The notes below the pieces were generated by a model, which saw nothing but the letters and a program-made list of their open reading frames with translations, ran no database searches and was not told the DNA's origin. The translations under genes were made by a program, and so were the position numbers. From the NCBI GenBank assembly GCA_000708835.1, contig DF237664.1, forward strand, positions 5,097-41,479: a DNA stretch of 36,383 nt. Direction: 5' to 3'. Position 1 is the stretch's first letter. Each line of letters begins with the position of its first letter. Of the stretch, positions 1-11,539 are shown piece after piece. This DNA is from Klebsormidium nitens (lineage: Eukaryota; Streptophyta; Klebsormidiophyceae; Klebsormidiales; Klebsormidiaceae).

Positions 1-94
1 TCATGGTCTCCCTTCTTAGCTCCTACTCCAAAAACAGTTTTTCTCTTTTTTCTTTCTCCCCTTTCTAATTCCCCTTGAAAATTTGCGACTGCAG

Positions 95-767
95 GTGCGC
101 ATGTACACGGAGCAGATCAACGCGCTGCTCAAGACGGAGGCGGAGCTGCGCGGGCAGCTCGCGATGTACGGCGACAAGTTCGAGCAGTTCCAGGACACGC
201 TGACCAAGAGCAACGAGGTGTTTGCGACGTTCAAGAAGGAGATGGAGAAGATGTCCAAGACCATCAAGAAACTGGAGAAGGAGAACGCGGGCCTCCGCGA
301 CAAGGGCCAGAAGAGCGACCTGGCCGTCGTGGACCTGGCAGAGGAGGTGAGGGCCTGATCGCTTCTTTTTGTCGTCGGAAGAACGACGACTCGTTGTTCT
401 TCTTTTTCTTTCCCTCTCTGTCATCTGCCAATCTTTTCTGGTAGTCTCTGAATGTCGCTTTATATCGCCAGTATCAAGATAATGGAGTGACGATTTTCCT
501 TTCAAAGGAAAACCGAAGAAAGACATAGAAGTCTGATCTGTGCCTCCATATCAATCGAGGAAAGTGACGTTTCTGTTCCTTGTGCAGAGGGAGAAATGGA
601 AGAAGCAGGCAGAGACGCTGCGGGCTCAGAAGGAGAAGCTCGAGAGCCTGTGCCGCTCACTGCAGATGGAGCGTAAGAATGCGCTCGCAAGCGGAAACAG
701 CAAGCCGCAGGCGTCTGCGCCCGCTCCTGCGGGAAAAACAGCCGCAGGGGCCGAGAGTAGTTCTTGA
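95..767 (+). CDS. Taxilin-family coiled-coil protein, C-terminal two exons (partial)
   Basis: Exons 95-346 and 588-767; the gene continues left of the window, and bases 1-94 are the end of an intron closing in ctgcag. The 84 codons of the first exon and 59 of the second make one continuous, highly charged coiled coil with motifs typical of taxilins: TFKKEMEKMSKTIKKLEKEN, then KLESLCRSLQMERK just before the end. The tail after this (about 25 residues, Ala/Ser/Pro-rich) is low complexity and ends in a TGA at 765-767. Taxilins bind syntaxins and the nascent polypeptide-associated complex in animals and act in vesicle traffic; the role in algae is inferred. The join is phase 0 (GAG|gtgagg ... tgtgcag|AGG). 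Which taxilin subtype this is cannot be decided from the C-terminus. Confidence 0.85.
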
Positions 768-2037
768 GTGACGTCGTTGTACGGGGCAGTGGTGCCAAGG
801 GTAGGACACGGAGGATGGTGGAAACAGCGAAACAATTTTGAAAAGTTCTTATTTGTCACACTTGTTCACAACCTGTGACTGCGATGGGCAATCGATGGTG
901 ACGCTTCAGGATCGTGACGCCCGTTTTGCAGCCTTACGCAACTTCACTCGCCATGTTTTGTGGGACAATTCGTTGATACGGCCCTTTCTGTGAAGTTCGA
1001 ACATGGGGCCTTTGCATGTATAAGCCAAGCCCAGTTGGCGTACTTACTCTAGCTCCGACTTCGCTCAAGTGCAAGCGGATCCTTTTTCAGGCTCATATAC
1101 ATGTCGATAGAACAACACAAGGGAATCGGATGATGCCGGTCGCATAAATTACTTGTTTGAACCAGAATTGAGGATCCGAGCTGGACATTCATGCTGCCCT
1201 AGCTCAGAGGCTGTAACAACCATTCATCAAGCTCGGAATGGACTTTGGATTCACGTGTCCAATCATCACACGATCGAAATGGGAGCGCCGTGTGCAGCCA
1301 TATGGAGCTCTAGCTTGGGCTGGCCGGCCAACCCCATGTCATATGCGAGTTTTAAGTATACAAAATCTGCCTATTCCATGCAACAAGCGCTGCAATTGTA
1401 GGTCAGATCTAAAGAGCTGGCTCTAATTAGTGTGACCGTGCCAATTCATGTGCAGCTTAAAGTTAACGCGTACGGTAGGAACTGACCGTCCTTCATGTCA
1501 TGACGTGGCCGCAAAAGTTCATGCAGTCATGCGCGGCCTCGCACCTGGTCTTAGTGACTATCAAACAAGCAGTGATTGCAGGTGACAAACTTTAGACCGT
1601 CAGAAGATCTCCTCAGTATGAATGTGTCCCTATCTCGACATCGATGGCAGCTCTCAAAGCCGCCAAGCATCCCAAGCAGTGATGCATCATCATGCTTGGC
1701 TGCAGACAGTTGGTTGCACTCCGATGCATGGAGCACAGCAGGCCCTTCTTGTACATATTGTATGCGACATTCTCAACATCCTGATCCAACACAGTGACTG
1801 CAAACATGCTTGACTGCGATGCTCATGTAGAGCCTTTTATCCGGGGAAACCAACTACAACGTTTCTTGACCGTAGGATGCAAGAGACTCTATGAGTAATT
1901 GCAAATGCTTCTGCTGAGCAACCGAGGGCAAGCTTGAATACCCTGAGCGTTGCTCACTATGTTTTGAATCTTGTGTACAGGAAGCTGCTGATTCTGCAGC
2001 ATCTGGTCTGAAACAGCACCCGATAGATCTGAGGACC
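768..2037. other. Intergenic region between convergent taxilin and ACP genes
   Basis: This stretch of about 1.27 kb should hold the 3' UTRs of the taxilin gene (+) and the acyl carrier protein gene (-). Open frames here are short and lack recognisable domains. I see no RNA gene, repeat array or clear AATAAA signal. Confidence 0.6.
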
Positions 2038-3296
2038 TCACTTTGCTTGTGGGTGGGAAGCCACGAACTCGATAGCATCAGCCGTTGAGAGGATCTTATC
2101 AGCTTCACTATCGGGGATCTCAATACCAAACTCCTCTTCAAAAGCCATAACCACCTCAACCGTGTCCAGGCTGTCTAGTCCCAGATCTTTGGTAAAGTGA
2201 GCCGTGGGCGTGACCTGCAGATGGTGCAGCACGAGTCAAGAAATCGTCACTAGAAGGGATCTAAGAACATAATTTCAGACCTGATCATTCACAAGTCTAC
2301 ATTTCTGGTGGGGGTGTAATAGTTGCACCAGTGCCTTTGATGCCACACCCTTGGACCGAAACAGGTTCTATGTAGAGAATATGAAGAATCAGAGCCGGGG
2401 CTCGAGGCTTTCATCCCCCATGTGTCAATTGTGCTCGAGAATGCACATTCTGCTTGAACTGCACCACTCGACAATCTCTCTATTGGAGGCCAAGTGGCAA
2501 ATACATCAGAATTACGAAAAATTCCTCTGTTTCCTGAATCAATCGTGGCCTGAAACCCGAGCGCAGAGCGATCGCTGCAGAGAGAGCCAACTCGCAATCC
2601 TGAGTAGTACTAGTTGCGGCGAGAGTTTCTTGGACAGGGTACTTTGGCTTGGTAGTGGCACATAGCCTTCTTGCTCAAAATCAGGGTCCTGGGAACCTGT
2701 GTTCCAATCTACAGACAACCACCAATGCAGCAAAAGCTGATACGACGAGCACGCACCAGTGAGCTAGCACAATTACTGACAGTGAGCAACAAAATTGCAG
2801 ACTCGCTAGCGAACCTCCCACAGTCAAGCAAAAAAGTGCAGACAGAAGCAACCAATGCATGCATGATCCGGCTCGAAGATGGCCTGCACACATGGTAACG
2901 GCAATCAACAATGCTGCCAGTCGAACTTCCAGATTGATGCTCTTCCTTCCACACAGAATGGGTTACAACTGCCCGAGTGAATATTCTTGACCCACCACCA
3001 ACATCCTGAAAAAGAGCACAAAAGCATCCGCTAGAGGGCCTCACCTTGCTCGGCTCCACCTTTTGGAAGTTCTTAACCACGGAGAGCACTCTATCCGTCA
3101 CCTGGCCTTTGTCCAAGTACGTCCCTTTCGCTGCGTCTGCAAAGTACCGGGGCGCCAGAATAGAACAGAGTCCATCAAAGACGCTCTGGCCAGGTAAACC
3201 CCCTGCTGTGTGCAGTGCCGGCGTAACACCAACCCGCAGGTGCTGGAGCAGACTTGCTCGGGCCGCAGCCACCGCGGGCCTAAGAGCGCCCGACAT
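2038..3296 (-). CDS. Mitochondrial acyl carrier protein (mtACP / complex I SDAP subunit)
   Basis: Two exons, 3296-3045 and 2214-2038, joined in phase 0 (AGCAAG|gtgagg ... ctgcag|GTCACG), give 142 aa. The first about 55 residues are Ala/Arg-rich and look like a mitochondrial presequence ([20 protein letters not shown]). The ACP fold follows: [19 protein letters not shown], then the phosphopantetheine site [18 protein letters not shown] with Ser99 as the expected 4'-phosphopantetheine attachment residue, and the acidic helix [10 protein letters not shown]. Family knowledge: mtACP carries acyl chains in mitochondrial fatty-acid synthesis (lipoate precursor) and binds LYR proteins in complex I and Fe-S assembly. 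The 830-bp intron has no coding signal. The open frame at the second exon begins a few codons upstream inside the intron, so it is not the true start. Confidence 0.93.
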
Positions 3297-4078
3297 GGGA
3301 ATGTCTTTGCGTTTGACTCAAAAAGAAATGGAACCACCGAGTGCGTGCGCGACACTGAGAGTTGGGAAGGCTCAGCAATTAGAAACACCCAATCCTCTTA
3401 TGGATTCTAATCCAAGCTCCCCTTGATCGCCCAAGATGAGCGCTCCAGAGTCCTGCCAGTGCTGGTGTTGATGAAAGTGACCCTCCATCAAGCAATCTCA
3501 ACACTTCCTTCTCTCACGTCGACGTGGGCGTATGGATCCGTTGAGCTGGGAATTTCTCTTTGATACTTCTTCCTTGTCTTTTCAGCTCTCGACATCGAAA
3601 CCTTATCCAGATTGCGTATGCTACGTAATTGCTATACTGATCGAAGCTGGTATTCCGCCCATTCGATTATGTTTTGGTGCTTATAAGCGGGACTTCTGCA
3701 CCTTTGAGCAATCCATGTAAGAGAGAGAAAGTGATCAATGACAATTATTCACCTTTGTATTGAAGCAGCCACAGCACACAGACAGACCTTCAAGTTCTCT
3801 CGCTAGGTACTTGATCTTCCAAGTTTTTCTGGCGCAAGGTGTCGGTGTTCTTTTGCCTATTCATGGGCTTATAATGTATCCCTGGCCGTTTGTTGGATGG
3901 AACAGCTAGGCGCAATCCCTCCAGAAGATCAGAAGCTCTGTACGAGGTTTTGTGGGGTTTCATTGGAGCATTCTCCAGTCACCAAGAAAGTGCTCAATTG
4001 CAATATTGAGACCAGCAACTCCTTAAGCTGATCATAGAGTTGCAAGGGCAGCACAGGGTGCAGCAAAGGGGAGCTCCA
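3297..4078. promoter_or_regulatory. Divergent intergenic region, probable shared promoter of mtACP and TM9SF
   Basis: The 782 bp separate the start codons of two divergently read genes, so they should contain both 5' UTRs and both promoters. TATA-like AT-rich stretches are present (gcttataagc near 3681-3690 and cttataatgt near 3868-3877), but I cannot assign either to a start site. No coding frame here looks real. Confidence 0.45.
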
Positions 4079-7000
4079 ATGGGGTCACATCCATCCAGCT
4101 GGCTTGTCCTGCTTTTGCTGATTGCAGCCTCCGTCTGCGAGGGTGCAGATGGGGCATCTGTCCCAAGGCGATCACTCTTAGGCTCTCAGAAGCATCATTA
4201 CGCCTACCGTCAAGATGTTCCCCTTTACGGTACGTTTATGCCGTCACATATTGGTAATATGTGAATAGGAGCTTCCAGCTCACATATCGCATTTGCCTCC
4301 AAAGCCACTTCTTCACTCTCTGCAGAATGTTGAGTTGGCTCCCCAACTCCATCAGATCGGAGCATGTGCATTGGTTGCTGATTGGCTGGTTCGTTTGGCT
4401 GCGGTTCTTGGAATGCACGAGGGTGCTGATCTTAACTTTTTCATGTTTTGCAGCTAACAAGGTGGGGCCATTCCATAATCCAAGGTAGGTTGGGCCTCCA
4501 CAGTTCTTGGAAACTCGAAGTGGACAGCAAGTTCAGACACTCTGTTGCCCTGCAGCTGCATACGATTGCTGTTAGTCTACAATCAGATTATGGCTCCAAG
4601 TGGCCGTCAGACAAATGGGATTTTTTGCACATGTTGTAGAGACATTAGACGAATCTACTTTTTAGTTTGCAAGCTTTGATGAGAGCCTTGCGGGGGCACC
4701 AGCCTCTTTACACAAACTTCGGCCTTTTTAAGGCTTTAAAAAATGGATACTTGCGAGGCCCTTTTTGGCACACACATCGGCACTGACGACTTCCGGTTCC
4801 ACTCTCATCCTGGTGAATGCCCCATTGCCTGGTTGGTCGTCCTATCAATCCAACTAACAACAGAAGGTACGAACAAGAAGTGAGGACTGCTTGCTGACAC
4901 AACCGTATGATTACGATGGCAGAAGACTCTGATGCCTTGGCAAGCTCTGAATCTTGCCGCTCGCTTCTGCAGCGTTTCATACCAGTACTACTATCTGCCC
5001 TTCTGCAAACCCTCAGAAGGCATTGAACAGAAGCTGGAGGATCTGGGGGAAGTCCTGGAGGGGGACAGGATGACGAGTACCGAATATGATCTGCCATTCC
5101 GGGTCGACAAGGAACACGAGAAGCTCTGCTCAAAGACGCTCACGGTTGAGGAGGTCCAGAAGTTCAGGCAGGCCATCAGCGATGATTTCTACTTCCAGGT
5201 TAGTCATCTCGCTTTGGTTACGGGAAAAAGCTACACCAGCGATTGTGATTGTCACACTTTCAGATGAGCTTCCTGCTTGCATGAGGGTGCTCAGATGCTG
5301 TCCTGAAGTTATCTCCGTATTTGAGAACGCTTGAGTTTGAGATTTACTCTTCCAATAAGCCCGTCGGCAGAAAGGGTATTATCTGGGCCTAATCTGGTAC
5401 AGCAAAAGTGATGTAAAACGTTTGTCCTGAGTTTGCGAGGGTGATGGCCAATCTTGCAAACCTGGTCTTGGATTGTTGACCTTCTGCCCCAAGAATCCGT
5501 TTGGACAGAGGAACCTTTTTGAGAAAGGAAGGTTATGGATGATGAATCATCCCCTGAGCTGCGGATAAAATTACGTTTCTTTTAGGATCTGAAGCCCTTC
5601 TCTTTCAGTGCCCTTTCATGTGACACAGCGCGTTTGCCCAAACTGTACTTGCTTAGAAAGTCTCAATTTCATTGGTTCAAAGGGCGCTGGTCCTGATTCT
5701 GACCATCTTTCAACAAGGTTGGCAGCTTTCATATCGTTAATGAAACTCATATCGTTCTCCTTTGGTGCAGATGTTCTATGACGACCTCCCTATCTGGGGT
5801 TTTATCGGCAAGATCGCCAAGGAGGCCACGGGGGCTATGAGCTACCTACTGTACAGGCATGTGCACTTTGACATTCACTACAACAAGGACAAAGTCGTGG
5901 AAATCAATGTGTCCACGGACCCTCTCCAGACGGTGGACATCTCAGATGACGAGCCCGTTGAGGTGAGGACGAGGTCGTTACATTTTTGTTCCAAGTTTCT
6001 GTTGCATTTCTATCGGTCGTTTCCGGCTCTTGCCCCTCCCATGGTCAAGTACTTAAGTTGGCAGGATTGCTTTGGCTCCCAAAGAAAGACATCCGTTCAA
6101 GAAAGGGCAGGACGTGCATAATGCACCACCGTTTGCGTTGGCCAGCGGTGACTTAGGCACTAAGTGATTTTCTAGGGCAAGGCTAGTTTCCCCAATAAAG
6201 TCGATCCAAGTGCTGTGGTGCACATCTAGCCGAGGCAGGATTTCAGGTCATGATTTGATTCGGCTCGCAATAAGGTTTTTATCGATCAGACTGACAGCAA
6301 ATCCTTACCGAAGGTGCCTGACTGCTCTAGCGTCTCACATTTTTGGCAACAATTTTGCCGCGGTGCACCCATCGATTCTGCTTCTTGATCACCTCTCGTC
6401 TTTCCTCTTTCCTGGACGCCTTTCGCTTCGTCCTTGCTGAGACAAAGTTTACCAGCCGAGCGTTCGACCTTCCATACATCTACACGTTTCTGACCCGCCT
6501 CCCTGATAAAACGCCTCCCCTTCCTTTTACAAATCCGGATCACGAGTCCTCAATGAAACCTCGCACCAGAAATCCCGCCCTAATCCTGCTCATGCTAGTT
6601 CCTCCCCCTGGTCGCTTTCTCCTTCTCGGCCAAGTGGTACTCGATTGGTACTCGCGATTGATTCCTGCTGAGCAAAGCCATGGTTCCTTCACGGTTCTTC
6701 TCGTTTCCCGTCGACCCGTCTTCCCGTCAAGTCCTCCTTCCCGTCGGTCCACAACGCGCGGATTGTAAGTCACAAGACAAAAGCCTCGGCTCATAACAAG
6801 CCCCCGAATCCTCCCCTCATGCTAGATCTTCCCCCCCTGGTGGACTCTCCTTCTCGGCAAAGTGGTACACAAGCAAGACATTTCAAGATTTTCTGCTGAT
6901 CACAGACATAGTTCTTTCAGGATTTTCCTCGTTTCCCGTGGACCCGCCTCCCTGTCCGTTCTCAAGCCTGGCTTCCAAGTCGTCACCACATTCCCGGGTC

Positions 7001-10000
7001 AAAATTGGTCGCCCTCATTTTTGTGCTCATGCTAGTTTTTCCCCCCAGGTCGACTTCTCTTTCTCGGCCAAGTGGTACACGAGCGATACTTATCATCTTT
7101 TTGTGCTGAGCAAAGCCATAGTTCCTTCACGTTTTCCGTTGACCCGCCTCTCTGCCCGTCCACAAAATGGATTACAAGTCCTCATATAACATACTCGGGT
7201 CACAAATCGCCCCCTCCGAATCGTCCCCTCATGCTAGTTCCTCCCCCCAGGTCGACTTCTCGTTCTCCGCCAAGTGGTACACGAGCGAGACGCCGTTCAA
7301 GCGGCGCATGGACAAGTACCTGCGCTACTCGTTCCTGCCGCAGCACCTGGACATCCACTGGTTCTCCATCGTCAACAGCTGCGTCACCGTGCTGCTGCTC
7401 ACGGGCTTCCTGGCCACCATCCTCATGCGCGTGCTCAAGAACGACTTCACCAAGTGAGCGCGTCTCTTTGGCAAGCGGGCCCTGTGACGCTTCCATGTGG
7501 GTCCATTGGCTTTTATTCGTTTCTTTTGTCCAGGTTGATGAGATCAGCGAAGCGATATTGAGGAATGGACTATTCCAGGATCAGCAACGGAAAATGAACA
7601 ATGTTGCTGTGTACAAGGTGAAGCTCCTCTTTCATTCAGAAGACAGACCGTTGGTCTGCAACCCGCTTATACCGACGGCTGAAGCTGGGCAATATGGAGC
7701 ACCCGACTGTTGCCCCGATTGGCTGATAGCTGCGCCCCTCAAGCGCCAAGTTTCGCTGTGGCAGATTGTCGAACGACAGCCGAACCTTACGTGCGTGCAA
7801 CCAGTGCAACCAGTGCAACTCTTAAGATGACGTCCGCTGACGAGAGAGAATGCTGGTTGACTTGTCTCTCTGCTTGACAACAGGTATGCTCAGGAGGAGG
7901 CTGCGGCTGGCGAGCAGGACGAGGTTGGCTGGAAGTACATTCACGCGGACGTCTTCCGCTTCCCTCCCTATCCAAGGTCAGACTTGTACCGGTTGCTTGG
8001 GTCACGTGCCTCAGGACTGCACCTGCTTCTATGGGTACGTTGGGGCCTGTGAGCTTTTGAATGTTGGGCCGACGCGTTCTCCGGATGTCAATTTTGAAGG
8101 GCGCTTGGAAAGAGACACTTCGCTTCCGTTGCTAAGGTGGGGCATCCGTAGCTCTGTAGCAAAGCCGCCCTGGTTTATGCACCGCGCTCCTGGTTTCCAT
8201 TAAGGGCATAGACCCTATCGTGCTTCTACCTTCGTTGTTTAATTGTGAACTAGGAAAAAGGCCATACACTTGTACGAGAGGCGGACTCTTGAGTACTGCA
8301 CCGAGATGAAAGCGAGTAGATAAGAAGAAGATTCAGCGTGCCATGCCCCTGATTACCCGGAGATCGCTGACGCACCGTTCTCTGCCGCAGCCTGTTTTGC
8401 GCCATCATCGGCGCGGGCACCCAGCTGTTGGCGCTCGTGTTTTGCATCTTCATGCTGGCCCTCGTGGGCGTGTTCTACCCGTACAATCGGGGGGGGCTGT
8501 ACACCGCGAGCATCCTGCTCTACGCGCTGACCGCGGGGATCAGCGGGTACGTCTCGGCGGGCTTCTACAAGCAGATGGGGGGGACCAAATGGGTAAGGCT
8601 CCTCCTTCATCTGGTGCGTGGATGTTCGCTTCGAGCTTAAAGTTATCGAGATCCTGTGTGCCTGGCACCCCTTCTGCTGAGCCTACGGCTTTTGTTGATA
8701 CAATTTATGGTTCTGACTTCTGACAAGCCACCAGCGTGTTCTTGAGTTGCGCGAAACGCTGTGCTCGGACGCAGGAAGGGTATCCACTCTGAAACTTGGG
8801 TTGTTACCCGTTCACTTTGTTAGTACCCTACGCTTTTTAGGCTCCACTCTCGGTCCATTCTCGCGAAAACGCCTCTCCTTCTATAGACCGTTGCTTCTAG
8901 CGGCGTTTGCGAGTACCGTATCCTTATTTCGTCTTGCAACACTTGGCAGCATCGATTCTGACCAGACTTTCGATTGACGTACCGACTGATCGTTGTGTCG
9001 ACCTTAAGTTACATGGCCGCCATTTCTTCTACTTAAAGTGTCAAACATCGGGGAAGAATGCGCAAAACCCCTCACAGTAGTGCTTTCAAAGTCGATCAAG
9101 TAAATCGTCATTCTCGAAAGCCTTACTCTCTAACCCTAAACCCTAAACCTTAAACCCTAAACCCCGTCCCGTTTCCTTAACCCCAGGCCCAGAACCTGCT
9201 GATGGCCGGCGCCCTCTTCACGCTGCCGCTCTTCCTCACCTTCTGCTTCAACAACAGCGTTGCGTGGGCAAACCAAACGACCGCTGCGCTGCCTTTCGGG
9301 ACCATCGTAATCATCCTGCTCATCTGGGGCGTCATTACCGCCTTCACGGTGAGCCTTTCGTCGTCAGTTTTCGGCATTTTGTAATGGCAGGCAGAAGTAG
9401 GTGACGGCATCCTGTAGCTTCTCTGCCCTTTCTGGTTTGGCAAACGTGGGGTCGCTTGCCTCGTTTGTGAGCCCCAAAGGTAGACTTTGCTCCTTGGCTC
9501 CTTCTTCTCGTCAAAGAAACCTCAAACCCAGTTGCCCAGTGATCTGTAAGCTTTCGATCAAGCTGGAATCCCACACGTAAGATCTACGAGCTCCGCACCT
9601 GCACTCACCATAAGCCCCCTAACCAATTCCACCCGTCCCGGTTTTGCCTTTCTCACTGCTCATTGCATCGTTCCCCCTCTAGTTGTTGGCGCTCTAATCA
9701 GGGACCTTCCGGTTTCCAGCCGACACGACAAACAAAGAAAGTCGAACAAACGTCCTCACTCCCCCTTTTCTCTCACCCAGGTCGTGGGCGGCATCGCGGG
9801 CAAGAACTACTCTTCCGCCGACTTCGACGCGCCGTGCCACACGAGCAAGCTCCCGCGGGAGATCCCCGCCCTGCCGTGGTACCGCCACGTCGTCCCGCAG
9901 ACCATCATGGCTGGCTTCCTCCCGTTCAGCGCAATCTACATCGAGCTGTACTACATCTTCGCGAGCGTGTGGGGCCACAAGATCTACACCATCTACAGCA

Positions 10001-10626
10001 TCCTGTTCATCGTGTTCTGCATCCTGATCATCGTGACGGCATTTATTACGATCGGGCTGACGTACTTCCAGCTCACGGCGGAGGACCACGGCTGGTGGTG
10101 GAGGTGGGGCTCCGGAACTGGTCCCGCTCTGGTTGCTTGGCTCCATCTAGAGTTGTGTTTGGAGTTGCCTGTTATATCCCTTCTACAGTTTTATCTTCCT
10201 GTCGAATTGCGTGGTGCTCTTTGACTCTTGGTGCCATTCGGTTGCTTGCCTTGATGATTAATATCTCACTTCCCCCATCCCTTACAATGTTTGGCTGAGG
10301 ACCCTCTGGGTGTTAGAGGATCATTGCCTCTAATGAAGTGACGCAACGACGCATACTGAAATAAAGAGTGGGCGATATGCGAAACCGTTTGTTTTCATTC
10401 TTACAGATCCCTCTTCTGTGGTGGCTCGGCGGCCTTCTTCATTTATGCATACTGCTTCTACTACTACTATGGCCACTCGGACATGACTGGGTTCATGCAG
10501 ACTTCCTTCTACTTCGGGTATATGTCCATTATTTGTTACGGGTCGTTCTTACTGCTTGGAGCCGTGGGTTTCAGGGCAGCGCTACTGTTTGTACGGCACA
10601 TCTATAAGGCAATTAAGTGCGAGTAG
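4079..10626 (+). CDS. Transmembrane 9 superfamily protein (EMP70/nonaspanin, plant TMN1-like)
   Basis: Ten exons: 4079-4229, 4454-4484, 4973-5198, 5771-5962, 7251-7453, 7884-7976, 8391-8592, 9187-9348, 9781-10103, 10407-10626. The phases all join and give 600 aa, the usual size. ATG 4079 directly precedes a signal peptide ([20 protein letters not shown]). The lumenal domain contains the family motif YYYLPFC (about 66-72). Membrane segments begin near residue 237 ([17 protein letters not shown]) and continue to the end, with the conserved blocks [44 protein letters not shown] and AEDHGWWWR. The C-terminus [10 protein letters not shown] ends in the K-x-E type COPI-binding signal known to keep plant TMN proteins in the Golgi. 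Family role: sorting and surface delivery of membrane proteins in Golgi/endosomes. Exon 2 has only 31 nt. Intron 4 holds degenerate copies of the exon 5 boundary (separate entry). Donor of exon 6 (gtcaga) is weak. Confidence 0.95.
6591..7229 (+). repeat. Three tandem degenerate copies of the exon 5 splice boundary in TM9SF intron 4
   Basis: Units starting with catgctag at 6591, 6818 and 7028 precede the authentic one at 7230, giving unit lengths of 227, 210 and 202 bp. Each carries catgctag, a pyrimidine tract, then a sequence like the start of exon 5 (encoding F-S-F-S-A-K-W-Y), then gctgagcaaagccat and gacccg blocks. In the first two units the acceptor AG is changed (ccctggtcg, ccctggtgg). 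In the third it is intact (ccccccag|gtcgacttctc at 7047-7049), and 11 codons match exon 5 before the sequence diverges. A weaker possible fourth unit lies at about 6380-6590. These are tandem duplications across the intron-exon border, not extra coding exons of the normal protein. Confidence 0.85.
9130..9165 (+). repeat. Interstitial telomere-like repeat in TM9SF intron 7
   Basis: The run ctaaccctaaaccctaaacc followed by ttaaaccctaaacccc is about five imperfect copies of the plant-type telomere unit CCCTAAA. It sits 20 bp upstream of the acceptor of exon 8 (9185-9186) and may also act as its pyrimidine-rich tract. Confidence 0.85.
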
Positions 10627-11539
10627 CGAGTAGCTACATAGTATAACAATGTTGCATTGGATCAAGTGTTTGAGTGTGCTCACACTGCACCTGCCTCCGC
10701 CTTGCCTACATGAACTGGTGGGCACATGTGACGAGGTAGAGACTCGTTTCGTCAAGGGTGGAGGTCTTACTCTGAGTTATGCAGAGGACATTTCGCCAGG
10801 TGTGCACAAAACTGAATGCAGTGTTGAATTTGTCACGATATAGGCTGTCAGGATTCGGTGTAGGCGAAATCAACCTGAAACGATCTGACATCTGTCGCAT
10901 ATAACATGAAGCATGTCATTCGAGTCCCTTCACAAGGTCAAGCTCCAGTTCTCCTATAGTTGGCACGCCGGCGACATGCGCTTAATACTCTTGTACTTGA
11001 TTATCCTAGCCGCCATATCATAACGCATGTGAAATCAGGCCAATGCATGAAAATGCCATATGCATGCACATGATCATTTGAGACTGACATATTTTGAACT
11101 ACACATGATCGACCGTCTCATCAAGTATAGCTTAATTATGCAGCTGCGCGCACATGATGAATCATTATGATGCGCACACGGGCGGCCCGCGAACTGTATA
11201 TATAAAGTCATGGCTCAGCTAAATCGAGCGCCGGGGGCCTGACTTTTTCACTGCACAGCAATTGCAAGATCGTCGCGCCAGCCTGAGAGAATCCATGCAT
11301 GCAGTATTTGCGCCCATGTGTCACGTCCTTGAAAGTTCTTCAGACACCGCATATGCATCTAGGAGCCTCGATATGGATCGGACGTAAGGTATGTCATCGA
11401 TATTTCATGGCGACTCAAATTGCGGCTATTGAGTGACCCGTTTTTAGTATGCACGTACAAGTAGCTCTGTATGGACGGTCATGATCAGGTAACACGATGC
11501 CTACCGTTCCACAGTTTGATGAACTTGGCCGTTGAACAT
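10627..11539. other. Intergenic region between convergent TM9SF and aminotransferase genes
   Basis: About 0.9 kb that should contain both 3' UTRs. It is AT-rich in the middle, with several ATGCATG/CATGATC-like short palindromes (about 11040-11170) and a TATATATAAA stretch at 11198-11207. I find no convincing reading frame or RNA gene. Confidence 0.5.

Noticed and set aside
2215-2232. An open frame beginning MLHHLQ as the start of a stand-alone acyl carrier protein
   Set aside because: The six codons end in a ctgcag acceptor, and the true N-terminus is the exon at 3296-3045, which joins in phase and supplies the missing first helix.
7049-7189. Pseudo-exon reading [13 protein letters not shown] as an extra TM9SF exon
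   Set aside because: It duplicates exon 5, diverges after 11 codons and reaches a stop; the authentic copy at 7251 gives the full conserved sequence.
11198-11207. TATATATAAA as a promoter
   Set aside because: It lies between two convergent gene ends and no gene starts nearby.
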